Positions 43,720-55,281 of a stretch of 64,000 nucleotides of DNA are shown here, in pieces (positions within the stretch are counted from its first letter, which is position 1; each line of letters starts with the position of its first letter). Below the pieces are notes generated by a model. It saw only the letters and a list, made by a program, of their open reading frames with translations, searched no databases and had not been told where the DNA came from. Origin of the DNA: Eustoma russellianum (taxonomy: Eukaryota; Streptophyta; Magnoliopsida; Gentianales; Gentianaceae); NCBI GenBank assembly GCA_036186865.1, contig AP025042.1, forward strand, positions 11,192,347 to 11,256,346, read 5' to 3'. The position numbers and the translations under genes were made by a program.

Positions 43720-45579
43720 ATGCGACAAAGACAAACTCCTCATGCAATTCAGAGCTTGCGTAGCTTGCTGCGCTCTTCTAGGCCTTACCTCCTCTTCTTA
43801 TCTGAAACAAAGACAAACTCCTCATATCTCAATTCTATTTGTTTACGCCTTGGTTTTGATTCTGGTTTTTATGTAAATAGTACTGGTCAAAGCGGGGGAC
43901 TAGCTCTCTACTGGAACGCTTCCTCTCAGGTCACTCTGCTGAGCTATTCTTCTAGTCATATAGATGTCTTACTAACTATTTCCTCTCATCTCGTCCGGTT
44001 CACTGGATTTTATGGGCACCCTAATCATAATGCGAGGCACCAATCATGGCAACTGCTTCGGAGATTACATGAAGCATCGAATTACCCCTGGCTATGTGCA
44101 GGTGATTTTAATGAGATCTTGCATCCTTCAGAAAAGTCCTCCCCGCCGGAACGACCACCCTCTCAAATTGCCAACTTTCGATGTGCAATCATGGATTGCA
44201 ATCTTCGGGACCTGGGCTATATAGGACCTACCTTCACATGGAGTCGGGGCCGTGGATCACAAGCTACCCGGGAAAGGCTAGATAGAGGTTTTGGCAATGA
44301 AGCTTGGCTCAGAATATTTCCAGACACGCGCGTACGACATTTAACAGCTTCAAGAAGTGATCATCTGCCTATCATTATTCACTCTGCTACGTCACTTCAA
44401 ACCATCAATTGTGGCCCTAACCTTGCTCGTTTTGATCCATTCTGGCTCCATGATCCTGAGTTTGTAACTGTTCTTGAACAAGCTTGGCCTGCAATACCTT
44501 ATCAGTCAGCTCTGGATCTTGCTTCTAGCATAAAATCCACGCGCATGTCCCTTCGCCCATGGGCAAAGCATAAATTTGGTTCCTTAACTAGCAAAATCAA
44601 GAATCTAGAGAAGGCTATTGAAACCTTAAGGTCCCAAGAGGATTACTCAGCAACAAGAGAGGAGAAGATGTTATGTGAATTGGGTATGCTGCAAAATATG
44701 CGCGAAGAATATTGGAGCCAGCGCAGTCATGCAGAATGGCTACAGCTTGGGGACCGAAACACCTCTTATTATCACCATAAAGCCACCTCCAGGAAACAAG
44801 CCAATACTATTTCTCACATCAAATCTGCGGATGATGTTATGTTAACGGATTTCAATGATATACGTACACATGCGCACTCTTTCTTCCAATCTCTCTATAC
44901 TTCACAATCATCTGATTCAAGTCTTCTTAACCAACTGCCAATCCCACGACTTAGTCCAACAACCATCTCTCTACTCACTTCCCCTTTCACAGAGCAAGAG
45001 GTAAGTAAAGCTTTGAGGCAGATGCCTGGTCGTAAATCACCTGGTCCAGATGGTATGCATACTATCTTTTTGCAACAACACTGGAGCATTCTAGGTCCTT
45101 CAGTTATGCCTGTTTGTCTCTCTTTTCTTAATGATGCTTTTCATGGTCTTCAAACAGGTGCTTCTGGATGTTCAAATCACTTTGCACTTAAGCTAGACAT
45201 GATGAAGGCTTTTGACAGAGTTGAATGGTCATATCTCCAAGCCATGCTCAATGCGATGGGCTTTCCTACTCACTTTAGCAATCTACTTATGCATTGTGTC
45301 ACTTCAGTAACATACAAAGTTTTGGTGAATGGGATTCCCACTGAGATCATCAAGCCATCACGTGGTATCCGCCAAGGTGATCCCATTTCCCCCTTTCTTT
45401 TCATTCTTTGTGCAGAAGGATTCACAACGCTTATGAAGCATATGGCCCAGACGCAATCCATTGAGGGCATACGATTTGGAAGACACGGTCCTATGCTCAA
45501 TCACTTGCTCTTTGCAGAGATAGTCTCATATTCTCCCATGCTTCTAACTTATGCGCGCAGAACGTGCTCTAAGTGTTGA
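43720..45579 (+). pseudogene. LINE endonuclease and reverse transcriptase (internally deleted)
   Basis: Residues about 1-230 form the endonuclease (LFLSETKTNSS, GFYGHPN, CAGDFNEIL, LDRGFGNEAW, SDHLPI). A linker with EEYWSQRSHAEWLQLGDRNT follows, then FTEQEVSKALRQMPGRKSPGPDG, the start of RT. After about residue 480 the text jumps to FALKLDMMKAFDRVEW: roughly 100 residues, including the FRPISL block, are deleted. GIRQGDPISPFLFIL follows. The catalytic FADD is damaged: a one-base deletion near 45519 gives FAE and moves the frame. Confidence 0.9.
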
Positions 45580-46616
45580 GTACGTACGAGCTAATGTCTG
45601 GCCAAAAAGTCAGCCTCTCCAAGTCCTCTTTGTTCTTCTCCAAGTCAGTGCCACAGCACCTACGTGACTCACTGCAGCAAACCCTGAATGTCAGACCTGG
45701 GGATCCACGGGGATGTTATCTGGGAGTTCCTTTCTTGTTGGGCAGGAGGAGGAAATGTTCTTTCCGCAACATAACTGATAAAGTATGGAAAAAGCTAAGT
45801 GGCTGGAAAGAAAGACTCTTGTCCACAGCAGATAAAGAGGTCTTGATCAAAGCCGTTATTCAGGGGATCCCCGCACACACCACGCAATGTTTCATGCTTC
45901 CTAAGGCTACACTAAATGACATTCTGAGATACGTAAGGAACTTCTGGTGGGGACAACGATGGGAAGAGAGGCGAACATGCTGGTTATCGTGGGCAGAACT
46001 GTGTAAGCCTAAAAGTGAGGGAGGGATGGGATTTCGCAATCTACAACTTTTCAACCAAGCTTTACTAGCGAAGCAAGCATGGCGTCTGCTACAAAATCCT
46101 AGTTCGCAGGTCTACAAGATCCTCCAAGCCAAATACTTCCCTTCCACTGACTTTATGAGTGCTGCCTCCCATACCCACCAATCATATGTTTGGAAAAGCT
46201 TGCTTTGGGGACGTGAATTACTGAACAAGGGGTTAAAATGGAGGATTGACACGGGTGCGAATGTGCAATTCTGGCATGATCCTTGGGTTGACATCCTTCC
46301 CACGTTTAAACCCACTCCTCTTTGTACCCAGGTAGATTCCTCACTGACGGTTGCTGAGGTTATCCTTACAGTAAATGGTATGCAATCTTGGAACGTACCC
46401 ATGTTAAAAACTCTCATTCCTTCTCATGAAGTTGATAGAATTCTGTCCATCCCTCTGCCTGAGTCGCCTTTTCCTGACTCTCTAGCTTGGCATTACGATC
46501 CAAAAGGAACTTACTCAGTTCGTTCAGGATATAGTTTGGCCTATAGAATGTCACAAGTCTCCCCAGCATCTTCCTCATCGACCTCCCAAATGAATTTTTG
46601 GAATCGTCTTTGGTAG
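45573..46616 (+). pseudogene. LINE RT C-terminal part
   Basis: The frame continues after the one-base deletion: STYELMSGQKVSLSKSSLFF, then GCYLGVPFLLGRRR, LSGWKERLLSTADKEVLIK, QCFMLPKATLNDI, and WLSWAELCKPKSEGGMGFR. These are the standard post-catalytic blocks of plant L1 RT. A TAG at 46614 breaks the frame, and the same frame goes on to 47270. Confidence 0.9.
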
Positions 46617-47555
46617 GTAGCTTTACCCCCCCGCATCAAGCATAAGATATGGCGAGCAGCGAGAAATTCCTTGCACACGGGTCAGAACTTACTCAGAAGA
46701 GGTATCTCAAATGGGAGATGTAATATATGCAACCTCACCATTGAGTCGGATCGTCATATATTCTTTGAATGTGCATGGGTACTTAAGGTTTGGGAAGGAT
46801 TACTAAAAGAGCTGTGGATTAGCAGCAGCCGTTGTACCTCTTTAATGGACTTCTTGACTACTCAGATGTTTTCCTTATCGTCCAGTGACTTTGCGCTTTT
46901 GAACATTGCTCTTTGGATCATATGGCGCACCCGGAATAAGGCACTCTTTCAAGATCCTGCGATCTACGTTTCAAGAGTGATCGTTGACATCCATACGGCA
47001 CACACTGAAGTTTGGCAGCCTGCTGTGTTGAGGGAAGATGCGTCTAGCGGAGTTTCCCCTTCACCGACATCTTTTCTGCCGATTGTTCCTACTGCTTGCT
47101 ATGTCTTTGTGGATGCGTCGCTTATCGAGTATCGTTCTGCAGCTGGAGTGTTCATTCTAAATAGTGGTTGGAAAGTCTTACATGCGGCTGTCAAGCAAAC
47201 GGGCCGTGCTGCAACTTCTGAGCTTGCAGAGCTTTATGCCATTTATTTTGGACTGCAGGAGGCTGCTTAGTTGGGGGTTACGGTGGTGCTGCTATATTCT
47301 GACTCGCAGCTGGCAATTAATCGATTACATTCTGAGGACTTCGATTACTCTTCCTTTGCGTTAGTAGTTGATAGGATTCGCTCTATAGCTACTACCTTTG
47401 AGGATTGTACCTTTTCCTACATTAAGCGCACTTTCAATGCGCCTACTCATATACTTAGTAGACTAGCTCATAGTAGTCCTACTTACTACAGTTGGGGTTC
47501 TTTGCCTCCGCAAATTGTACTATCTGCTGCCCGTGTGGCTTTTGCATCTATATAA
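46617..47555 (+). pseudogene. LINE zf-RVT and RNase H domain
   Basis: CNICNLTIESDRHIFFEC (C-x2-C-x8-H-x4-C) at 46718-46772 is the zf-RVT knuckle. RNase H starts with CYVFVDASLIEYRSAAGV near 47098, where the family has D-A-[AS]. ELAELYAIYFGLQ follows, and after a TAG at 47268 the sequence continues with VVLLYSDSQLAINRL and IKRTFNAPTHILSRLA. Plant L1 elements often carry such a C-terminal RNase H. Confidence 0.9.
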
Positions 47556-47567
47556 ATCTCTACGTTT

Positions 47568-47580
47568 CAAAAAAAAAAAA
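47568..47580 (+). other. Poly-A tail of the LINE
   Basis: An A-run (ttcaaaaaaaaaaaa) directly after the stop-proximal sequence at 47555 marks the 3' end of the plus-strand LINE. Confidence 0.85.
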
Positions 47581-48491
47581 CTTTTCAAACCTCAAACCGA
47601 TTTATCTACCTCCCCAATCTTCCCTTCCTACACAGAACCCTAACCTAATTCTTCTCCATTAATCCTCTCTTCCTCTCGTATCTCCAAAATGGTCAAGCCA
47701 GCTGATTCTAGTGCCTCCAAGAAGAGAAAGGCAGCACACCAGAAATCGATGGAAGAAGATAAACTAAATGCAACTGTAACTGGAGCAGCAAAAGCAACTG
47801 CTGGCACAGCAGCTATTGAAACAACTACGTATCTAGCTCAACTTAGAGAGGGCCTTGATAGAGTTTGTCTTTGGGCAAATAAGGTGGATTTTGAGCGGGC
47901 ACAGCCAGCAGCACCGGCCACTTGTTGGTTTAGGTTTGTGTCCTATTTTTCTATGCTGAAGTATGATGAGTGGGAAACAAACAGGAGCCCAATTGTGCCA
48001 TTTAAGATGCTTAAATATGATGAGCGTAAAAAAAATGCTGAAATGAAGCCAGTTATCTAGTTGTTAGATAGTCAAGGGTGAAAGCCATTATGGACACCAC
48101 CACGAACTGACTTTTCATCCATGACTGTTAGATTGTTCTATGCAAACCTTTTTAAGTAAAAATAATAATCTTATTGTTGCTTTAAATTCTTATGCGAATG
48201 GGGTGCATCAGTTGCTTGGTGCTCCAAATGAGGGTTGTACTCAATTTGGTACAACTAAGATGAATGGCACAATATTGGGGTCAGTGAACACAATGTTACA
48301 CATTTGCCTTCAGAATCAAGTAATTCCATGTCTTTGATATATCATCGTGCCCTACGATAATCATCGCATATTGTGTTAGTCGTAAGTCAGCTAAACTGCC
48401 CATCAATCTTGATTTTTTACATTGCTTATAGAGCGGCTAAAGGAGATAAGGTGAATTTTGGCGGGGTGTTCATGACGCAAGTGGTTGAGGC

Positions 48492-50092
48492 CAGTGGCGG
48501 ACGCAGCGGCGGATTCTTGGGGGGGGGGGCAAAATTCACACTATGGGATCACCGTCCACCTTTTCGGACTAAATAGACATTCCATCGAAAATCCGGCAAA
48601 AACTCCCTTACAATATAGATATATACAAATATTATAACATAAAATCTAAGCCAACACATCCACTAATTAAAATGCAACAATAATAAGTAACCATCAACAA
48701 TATCTAACAAAGTTATTCATAAGCAACATTACCAAGCATTAATATCCAACAAAAGTTATTAATTTGACGCTCGACATACCTTTTATTTACGAAATGAAGG
48801 ACGAGCAGCAGGAGGGATTATCGGTGGCCGCAACAAATTTCCTCGAGTTCCCAAATTCTGAAATTGTTGCATAATGTTTTCATTTGAAATGGTTCCAAAA
48901 ACTTCCTTCTCGAAGTTACACGGTAAACAGTCCGATAGTAAGTCGTCTCCCAATCGGTCGCGCAGATCAATCTTTATTATATTCATCGCAGAAAAACTTT
49001 TTTCCACACTCGCTGTTCCGACAGGTAAGATCAGTGCTAACTCGATGAGCCGATATACTAAATGAAAGTAATTGTGATAATTCAACTCCACCATCTTCTT
49101 TGCAAGAACTCCAAGATTAGTAATATGAGAGAATACTTGATTTGATTTCATATCACCAATGTAACTTTTAAGTTCATGATTGAGCTCAATTCGATGCATG
49201 GTAGTGAAATCGTCTGGATATAACTCAGCAAATTGTAGCAATTGACTATGATCAAAATTTACAAAAGAATTGGAAGGATTAAGGCACATCACACATCTAA
49301 GTAAATCTGTGGTCGCTTCGGTGAAGTGTGTATCTATTTCCGTAGCAATGATGTCAATTACCTAAGATTTTATATGAAAAAAATCAAGATATAGACAAAT
49401 CAATGATCAATAGTGTACGTATCAATTACAATGAATAGAAATTAAGTACCTTTATGAAAATTTCTGCGCGAAAATGATGAAAATATGTCGTCAATTCTCC
49501 ATCATTGAGTTTTTTTCTAGAACGACCTTTAACAATATCATCCATCTTAGGCACATCAACTTGATGTTCTTCACAAAACTCAACAACTTCTTTCAACAAA
49601 GAATCCCAACCACTTTGCCTATATTCTTGTAATTCATTTTTTGTCACATTGATCATATTAAGAGCACAGTCTATGTGTTGGTCTCTTATTTGTAGAATCT
49701 TTGAAAGAGTATTTGTCATTCCCAAAAATTTGCAACATAAACTTTTCGATAAATATAAACTCAAAAGAGTCCATCTTATCAACTAATCCCGATGCTGTAT
49801 TTCAAAAGGTGTAATATTTATTTTTTTTAATTTTCAAAAACCAGTTTGTTTTTTATACAATATATTTTTTAGTTAGTTAAAAAAATACAAATATATATAT
49901 CTACTAATCAAAATTTTTTCCCTAGTTCCTAGTAATACACTTATATCACATATCATGAGATAGTTTTGGGATTAAAAATCACATACCTTAAATTTAGATA
50001 ATCAAAAATACAACTGCATCTACCTACTGCCTAAAAATTTTTTCCGAGTTGGGGGGCAGCTGCCCCCGTGCCCCCCCCTCTGTCCGCCCCTG
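48492..50092 (-). mobile_element. hAT transposon, internally deleted, 1.6 kb, 8-bp TSD
   Basis: The element begins CAGTGGCGGACGCAG and ends TGTCCGCCCCTG, so the terminal inverted repeat is CAG[TG]GGCGGAC. GTTGAGGC is duplicated exactly on both sides (48484-48491 and 50093-50100), the 8-bp duplication typical of hAT. Inner ends are very G/C-rich homopolymers. On the minus strand lies the C-terminal half of a transposase. Confidence 0.95.
48783..49785 (-). pseudogene. hAT transposase, C-terminal half with dimerisation domain
   Basis: Minus-strand exons are about 49785-49450 and 49361-48783, with an 88-nt GT-AG intron (49449-49362). The first has SGWDSLLKEVVEFCEEHQVD, the second LIELALILPVGTASVEKSFS and LRDRLGDDLL. 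The latter is the hAT C-terminal dimerisation signature (family LALTLPVSTAT-VERSFS). The pattern resembles TTF-type/ZMYM1-like hAT transposases. The zinc finger and the catalytic N-terminal half are missing, so the element is non-autonomous. Confidence 0.85.
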
Positions 50093-50489
50093 GTTGAGGC
50101 AGCCACGAAATCCTCAAAAGCACTGTCATTTATCAACCTGATTCATGACATGCTTATGTTAGACAATGTACTTGTTAACGATGAGGATGTCAAAGAACTT
50201 GAAAAGTCAAAATACTATAGCCTCACAAGCATTAGTCAGATGAAAACATCAAGAACAGCCTACAAAAAGGCACAAGGAAAGGGTAAAGAAAAGGTGCAAA
50301 GGGACACCCCATATAGAAGGTGAAATAGGAGATAAGGAGGCAGTGGCGAAGACAATAGTGAGATTGAATCTTCGAAGCTTGAGGAACATCGGAAGTTTGT
50401 TCATGAGGTTGATCAGAATGCCACCTCAGCTTTGGGGGGAGACCGAGAGATTCTTGTAAGAAATAATTTAGACAAATTGACTTCTGTAC

Positions 50490-51650
50490 AGTATGGCCAA
50501 CCTGCCGAGCTTAGGGTAGGTTGGACTGATCTGCAGAGCCAAGACAGTTCAGATAGCGCAACTTTGCGTCCTGAACAGTCAGCTGACGTGCCGACCTAAC
50601 TGAGCAACACTTCAGAACCACTGTTCTGTGCTGTCAGCCTTCCAGTCTAGCTGAACTAGAGAGTCTGATCAGACAGATCCAATCAGTCCAATCAGCGCAA
50701 TCGCATTTGCCTTTTAGGCTGATCACCGACCTGCTGACCTCGACACCTCAGCACAACAACCGAGAGTTGTGCTTTCAGCCGCTTCAGCCGAGCATAGCTC
50801 AGCACGGGAGAGCTGCAGAACAACGGATGTCATCAAACAAACAGCAGAGCTCGGCAACACTATACCAGTGCTGCGTTCTTCCCACAGATAGCTGAGCTCG
50901 GCACTTAGCAGAGCTCGACTTGGCAATAACCTTCTCAGCGTAGCAGAGCAGAGATCCGAGGTGAGTCCAGAACTCTGTCCTTACGACATTATTGTTCCAG
51001 TACACTGTGTCCAACCAGAGGAGCAACCGTCTCCTAGGATACAACGGAGACCAGTTCAGACGTGCGGCACTACAACGTTGAACTCTACAAACCTTTAAGA
51101 GTGTCCTCACCTTCTCGGTATACTAGAATGCAGAATATTTGGGAAGAACGAAGATGTAGAGAGAGGGAAATTTAAGAGAACAGAAGAACTCGTGATTACT
51201 GAGATCAGCCTCGGCCACTATTTATAGGGAAATTCTGAGGTCAGCTGTTATAGTCGCTCCAATCTCGGCCATAGGATCAGATACCAGCTCGGCCTGAACC
51301 GTTGGATCAGAACCGCACCGGGTCTGCCTCTAAGCCGTGAGATCAACTAACTGTTCAATCTGAGTCGTGAGATTATAACAACTTCAGGTCAGCTCGGCTG
51401 ACTAAATCTGAACAACTTTTTCAAATTTAACCACCATCCTATCTCAACAACCTGGCGAGTTTGAAAATAACCACCTTCACCTGGGCTGAGGAGATCCGAC
51501 ATGGTGCTACAGGACTCAGCCTACAGTCTATAGCCAGTAGTCCAGTCTGTATCCTAGTCCATAACCTGAGCATTTCAGGTCGGCAGCTCAGTCCACTAGC
51601 TAGGCCCACGCCCAGGTCCGTGCCAAGCTGAGCTGACTTTCCCTTTTACT
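50490..51650 (-). repeat. Probable 3' LTR of the right copia element
   Basis: The minus strand has a TATA box (cctataaatagtggc near 51215) followed by a transcript-like leader and Ser/gctcggc-rich sequence. It lies directly downstream of the copia RNase H (51900-52369). Exact TG/CA ends were not settled and the partner LTR is outside the window. Confidence 0.5.
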
Positions 51651-51899
51651 TTGAACATTAATTTCCCGTTCACCCGGTATCGAAATCGAGTGATTCAAAA
51701 GCCTACAATTATCTACTCATCGTGTAGATAATCAAGGACTCATTAGTTTCCACTTAGCACTAGTGGAACTAATCGTAATATTAGCTCAAAATGCGTTTCT
51801 AACCACAATTTGTAACTTGGACCAATTACTGTAGAGTGTTTATGCAGACTCTACCGAGAAGTTAGACAATAAAATGTTGCATCAGACAAGGTAGCTTTT

Positions 51900-52435
51900 G
51901 TCTTAGAACCTTTCTTAGTGAAATACAATCGGATCCACTCGGCTAAATTCAGCTTCTTCCCCAGCTTTATCAAGTGCTATAAATTCCCTTCCATCGTGGA
52001 ACGAGCTATGCATGTTTACTTCATGTATTTCCACGACACAGCACCACCAACAATAGTGAATAAATATCAACTCATGAATTTAGAATCCTTACTATCAGAT
52101 ATCCAATTGGCATCACAATAACCTTCCAATACTGCTGGATATCTCGAGTAATGTAATCCAAGATTCATTGTATACTGTAAGTATCTCATTACTCCATTTA
52201 GAGCATTCCAATGTTTCTCACTTGGATTACTGGTAAACCTACTCAATTTGTTTACCGAACACACTAAGTCTGGTCTTGTACAATTCGTTATGTACATCAG
52301 ACTTCCGATCACTTGTGAATACTCTAGTTGAGCCACTTGCTCGTTTCGGTTCTTCCTTAAGTGAGTACTTAAGTTGTCATACCCCATAACTTTTAAGCAC
52401 GACTCCCAATATTTAAAGGTCAACCTTAGACACAA
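51900..52435 (-). pseudogene. copia RNase H (minus strand)
   Basis: QLEYSQVIGSLMYITNCTRPDLVCSVN is the RT/RNase H linker (family YxxxVGSLMYAxxCTRPDI). EGYCDANWISDSKDSKFMS and, further left, STMEGEFIALDKAGEEAE are RNase H blocks with frameshifts between them. The first ~20 codons of the ORF (52435-52375) belong to the chromovirus LTR, not to copia. Confidence 0.85.
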
Positions 52436-53329
52436 TTTAATTAATGGTATAGGTTAGGAAGCTGAGTTAAATAAAATATTGGAAAAGAAAATAAAGGGTT
52501 AAAAGTGAGAATTAAGAAATTAGGGTAAATTACCCAAAATACCCCTCCCCACTTAAATGAAGGGGGAGTTACACACAGGGGTATAACTCCCCATTGTCTA
52601 GCCATCGGTTATAACACCAAAAGAAGAGGGGAAAACCGCCAGAGAGAAAAGGGAGGAGAAAGAGGAAAGATGAAGAAGAAAGGAAGAAGAAAATGGAAGG
52701 AAGAGCGTCCAATCTAGGTTCAAACTTTACAGAAATTCTGCCAAACACTCGTAAGCGTATCTAGATTCCAAGGCAAGTAATCTTTCTATACGATTTACGC
52801 TAATTTTGATACTTTAGGCCCTATGTTCCTACAAAGAGAAAACTTGGATCACACATTAGTAATCTTGACTCGTCTATGTTAAATGCTTTACTATATGTAA
52901 TTGTTGTTGCTAGTTGCGTAAAGTCTTGTTCTTTGGGCCATTTTCTGAAAATAGTTATGTGGTGCTATGTTGTTTGTCAAGCATGCCCATGAAAGTGTAT
53001 TCTTGATGTGTTTATTGTCTTGTTCTATTCTTGAGTTGGTTGTCTACCCCTAGATGTTTGAGAGTAAGTGCAGGGAATTGAAGGATGAATGATGGCATTG
53101 TTATAGACTTGTTGTGTTGGGAATGTTGATGGTATCTTTTGAAGGTTGTGAATGATAGAAGGTTAAGAGTGGATATTATTAGACATAATTAAGCATCAAT
53201 TCATGTTAGATGTGTGTTAAGTATGATGAATCTAGATGGCAAAATGGATCTTGAGAGGTTTAACATGAAAGGGTTGAATGAGGAAGGAGAAGAGAGGAAG
53301 TTACTGCAGAAAAACTGCAGTTTAGAACC

Positions 53330-53600
53330 GTCAGAACACTTCGAACACCTACATTAGGCACTCGATGTCACATTAGACGCCTAATGTAGGCGTTCAATGT
53401 GTCCCAGAGCATCCCCGTACACTTCGAACACCTACATTAGGCGCTCTATGTCACATTAGGTGCTTTATGTAGGCGTTCGATGTATACGACACATCCCCGA
53501 ACACTTCGAACGCCTAGTATAGGCGCTCCATGTCCACATTAGGCGCTCCAAGTAGCGTTCGAAGTATACTGGAAGTCTTTTTGACCCTTTAGGCGCTCTA
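53330..53600 (+). repeat. GC-rich short repeats in the chromovirus LTR
   Basis: acattaggcgctc(c/t)atgt and taggcgttc(g/a)atgt recur about ten times within 270 bp, in part as inverted copies (aggcgc/gcgcct-like). The same cluster stands in the 3' LTR at 60880-61145. Confidence 0.8.
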
Positions 53601-54034
53601 TGTATGTGTAGTAACTTTATACACTTCTTTTGAACATGAAATGCAAGGGTACTTGGGGTGTAATTGAGGTGTAGATGGTAAGTTTGATCAAGTAAGAATA
53701 AGATTGAATCCCAAGTGAATTAGTGAGACGAACGGACTTGGAAAGATACGAACATGGAGTGTTTGAGTTGCAAGACCGTATACTTGATATGTAAGATGTG
53801 TATGTGTGTGCATTACATGTTTGATACGAAGTTACATGTGCATCCTGCATCATGACATAGTCACTTGCATTTGATTTGAGAATTGCTTTGCGAAAGAACA
53901 TGTGTGTACAAGAGAAGTTTAAAGTTTTCGAAAGACAAAATAGCTGCTGGTTGACCGCAGGGTATAAAAGCCACGCCTGTGAAATCAGGGTATAAAAGTG
54001 TGACCTGTGAATCAACAGTTGGGTATAAAATATG

Positions 54035-54200
54035 TTACGGGGACGTAGACCTATCAGCACAGAAAATAAAGTATTTTATGGGGCCGTGGACCTATCAGCA
54101 CGGATATATGACGTATGTAATAGGGCCATGGACCTTTCAGCACGGGGTATAAAGTTATATGTTATGGGGCCGTGAACCTTTCAGCACGGGGCATAAAGTT
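54035..54200 (+). repeat. Four ~42-bp units (gggccgtggacctatcagca) in the 5' LTR
   Basis: Units begin near 54035, 54080, 54121 and 54157 with small differences (gggacgtag, gggccgtgg, gggccatgg, gggccgtga), each followed by (c/t)tatcagcacg or ctttcagcacg. Three units stand at the matching place of the 3' LTR (61580-61690). Confidence 0.85.
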
Positions 54201-55003
54201 CTGTTTGCTGTGGACTGATCACCCACAGGGTATAAAGTTCTGCTACTCGAAGAATATGATAAGAAGAGTTATGAAATGTTTTGTGAAATGACACGCATGA
54301 CATGTTTATGAAAGAAGACATATGCATGGGTGTTGTGTGTGATTTTAAAGAAGTACATGCATCATGATATACGAAGCATAAGATTGATGTGCAAGAGATG
54401 TGACTGGCTTATGAATTGCTTATGATGATATGTTGTTTTAGTATGTGTTTATTATCGTATCCGTGTATCATTTATGTGTCTTATCTGTTTTGAGGCATTC
54501 TTATAAAGATACTACTTGCTAACCCGAGCACCCTATTTTGGGCAATGATCTATACACTGGTGACTCGTCGTGTGTGATCCCGTAAGGTGTATAGACGGGT
54601 TACTTACTGGCGATAATTTCGCTAAGAACAGATACTCTATTCCTTTTCAGGTGAACCGGAATATGAAATGATATTTATCGAAGACGATGGCGAGTGGGCT
54701 CAGTGGGATAATGGACATGGAAGTAGATATATGTTTGCTTACTTTCTTTATGTTGGAAAACTTGATGTTTATTATGCTGTACTGGAGGATAAGTTAGACA
54801 GTTGTCTGAACACCCTTTTATTTCCGCTGTACTTTCGGGTTGTATTAATGATGATGAAGTTTTAAATTTGATGACGTTTCCGCTGATTTATCTTACGTTA
54901 TGAATGATGTACGCTTGATCTGCTTTGACGCTTCGTAGTTCTCATAGTAGACTACGGCGGGTGCACTGGTTCCGATGACGGTATTGGGCCGGGGCGCTAC
55001 AGG

Positions 55004-55016
55004 TGGTATCAGGGCC
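55004..55016 (+). promoter_or_regulatory. Primer-binding site of the chromovirus
   Basis: tggtatcagggcc, three bases after the 5' LTR, fits the tRNA-Met type used by chromoviruses of this group. Confidence 0.85.
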
Positions 55017-55281
55017 TAGGCTTCAGATCTATCTCGGAAACTTAGGTTCATGATCTTATAGCAAATTAAGATGTGAGTTTCCCTTAAGTTTGATCCTTAG
55101 TTATATGAGATGATTTTCTAGAGTCTATGTATGATATGGGTTGGGTGTGTGCGAGCGAGTTTAGCATATAATTTCGAATTGATAGTTGTATTACATACCC
55201 TACCCGTCCTTATTCATTCAAGATTTCAGTAACATCTTGTATCTACTGAATGCTAATGGAACGTTAACCTTTCAGAGAAAA

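Larger units (their letters stand above)
43720..47580 (+). mobile_element. L1-type LINE with C-terminal RNase H, 5'-truncated
   Basis: Endonuclease, RT (with an internal deletion), zf-RVT and RNase H are in order on the plus strand and end in a 13-base poly-A at 47568-47580. ORF1 is absent. The coding frame is unusually well kept, with a few stops, one frameshift and one deletion. No clear target duplication was found next to the poly-A (cttttcaaacctc) and the left end. Confidence 0.9.
47689..50500 (+). pseudogene. 'Putative plant transposon protein' gene, split by a hAT element
   Basis: MVKPADSSASKKRKAAHQ opens the ORF after a leader rich in pyrimidines and acctaat-like motifs. A TAG at 48058 ends it, but recognisable protein continues: VRLFYANLFKV and QLLGAPNEG are the entry blocks of the plant domain PF20167-like ('putative plant transposon protein'). 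After frame changes, CPSILIFYIAYRAAKGDKVNFGG leads into the hAT insert. Behind it ATKSSKALSFINLIHDMLML and an acidic tail continue to about 50500, where the copia LTR begins. The function of the family is unknown; it is spread by transposable elements. This copy is dead. Confidence 0.65.
52375..55001 (+). repeat. 5' LTR of the chromovirus (2627 bp)
   Basis: It contains a cluster of GC-rich cattaggcgctc/taggcgttcgatgt motifs at about 53330-53600 and four copies of a ~42-bp gggccgtggacctatcagca unit at about 54035-54200. The 3' LTR has three copies of the latter. Confidence 0.95.

Noticed and set aside
47582..47688. Leader before 47689 as promoter of an active host gene
   Set aside because: The downstream frame has stops, frameshifts and a hAT insertion, so no active gene can be claimed.
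50707..51110. Overlapping ORFs of 62-103 codons at 50707-51110
   Set aside because: They occur on both strands in a GC-richer LTR part with no known domain; they look like open frames by composition.
53617..54060. 147-codon minus-strand ORF in the chromovirus LTR (and its copy at 61160-61444)
   Set aside because: It lies in non-coding LTR sequence, is cut short in the other LTR and has no motif.
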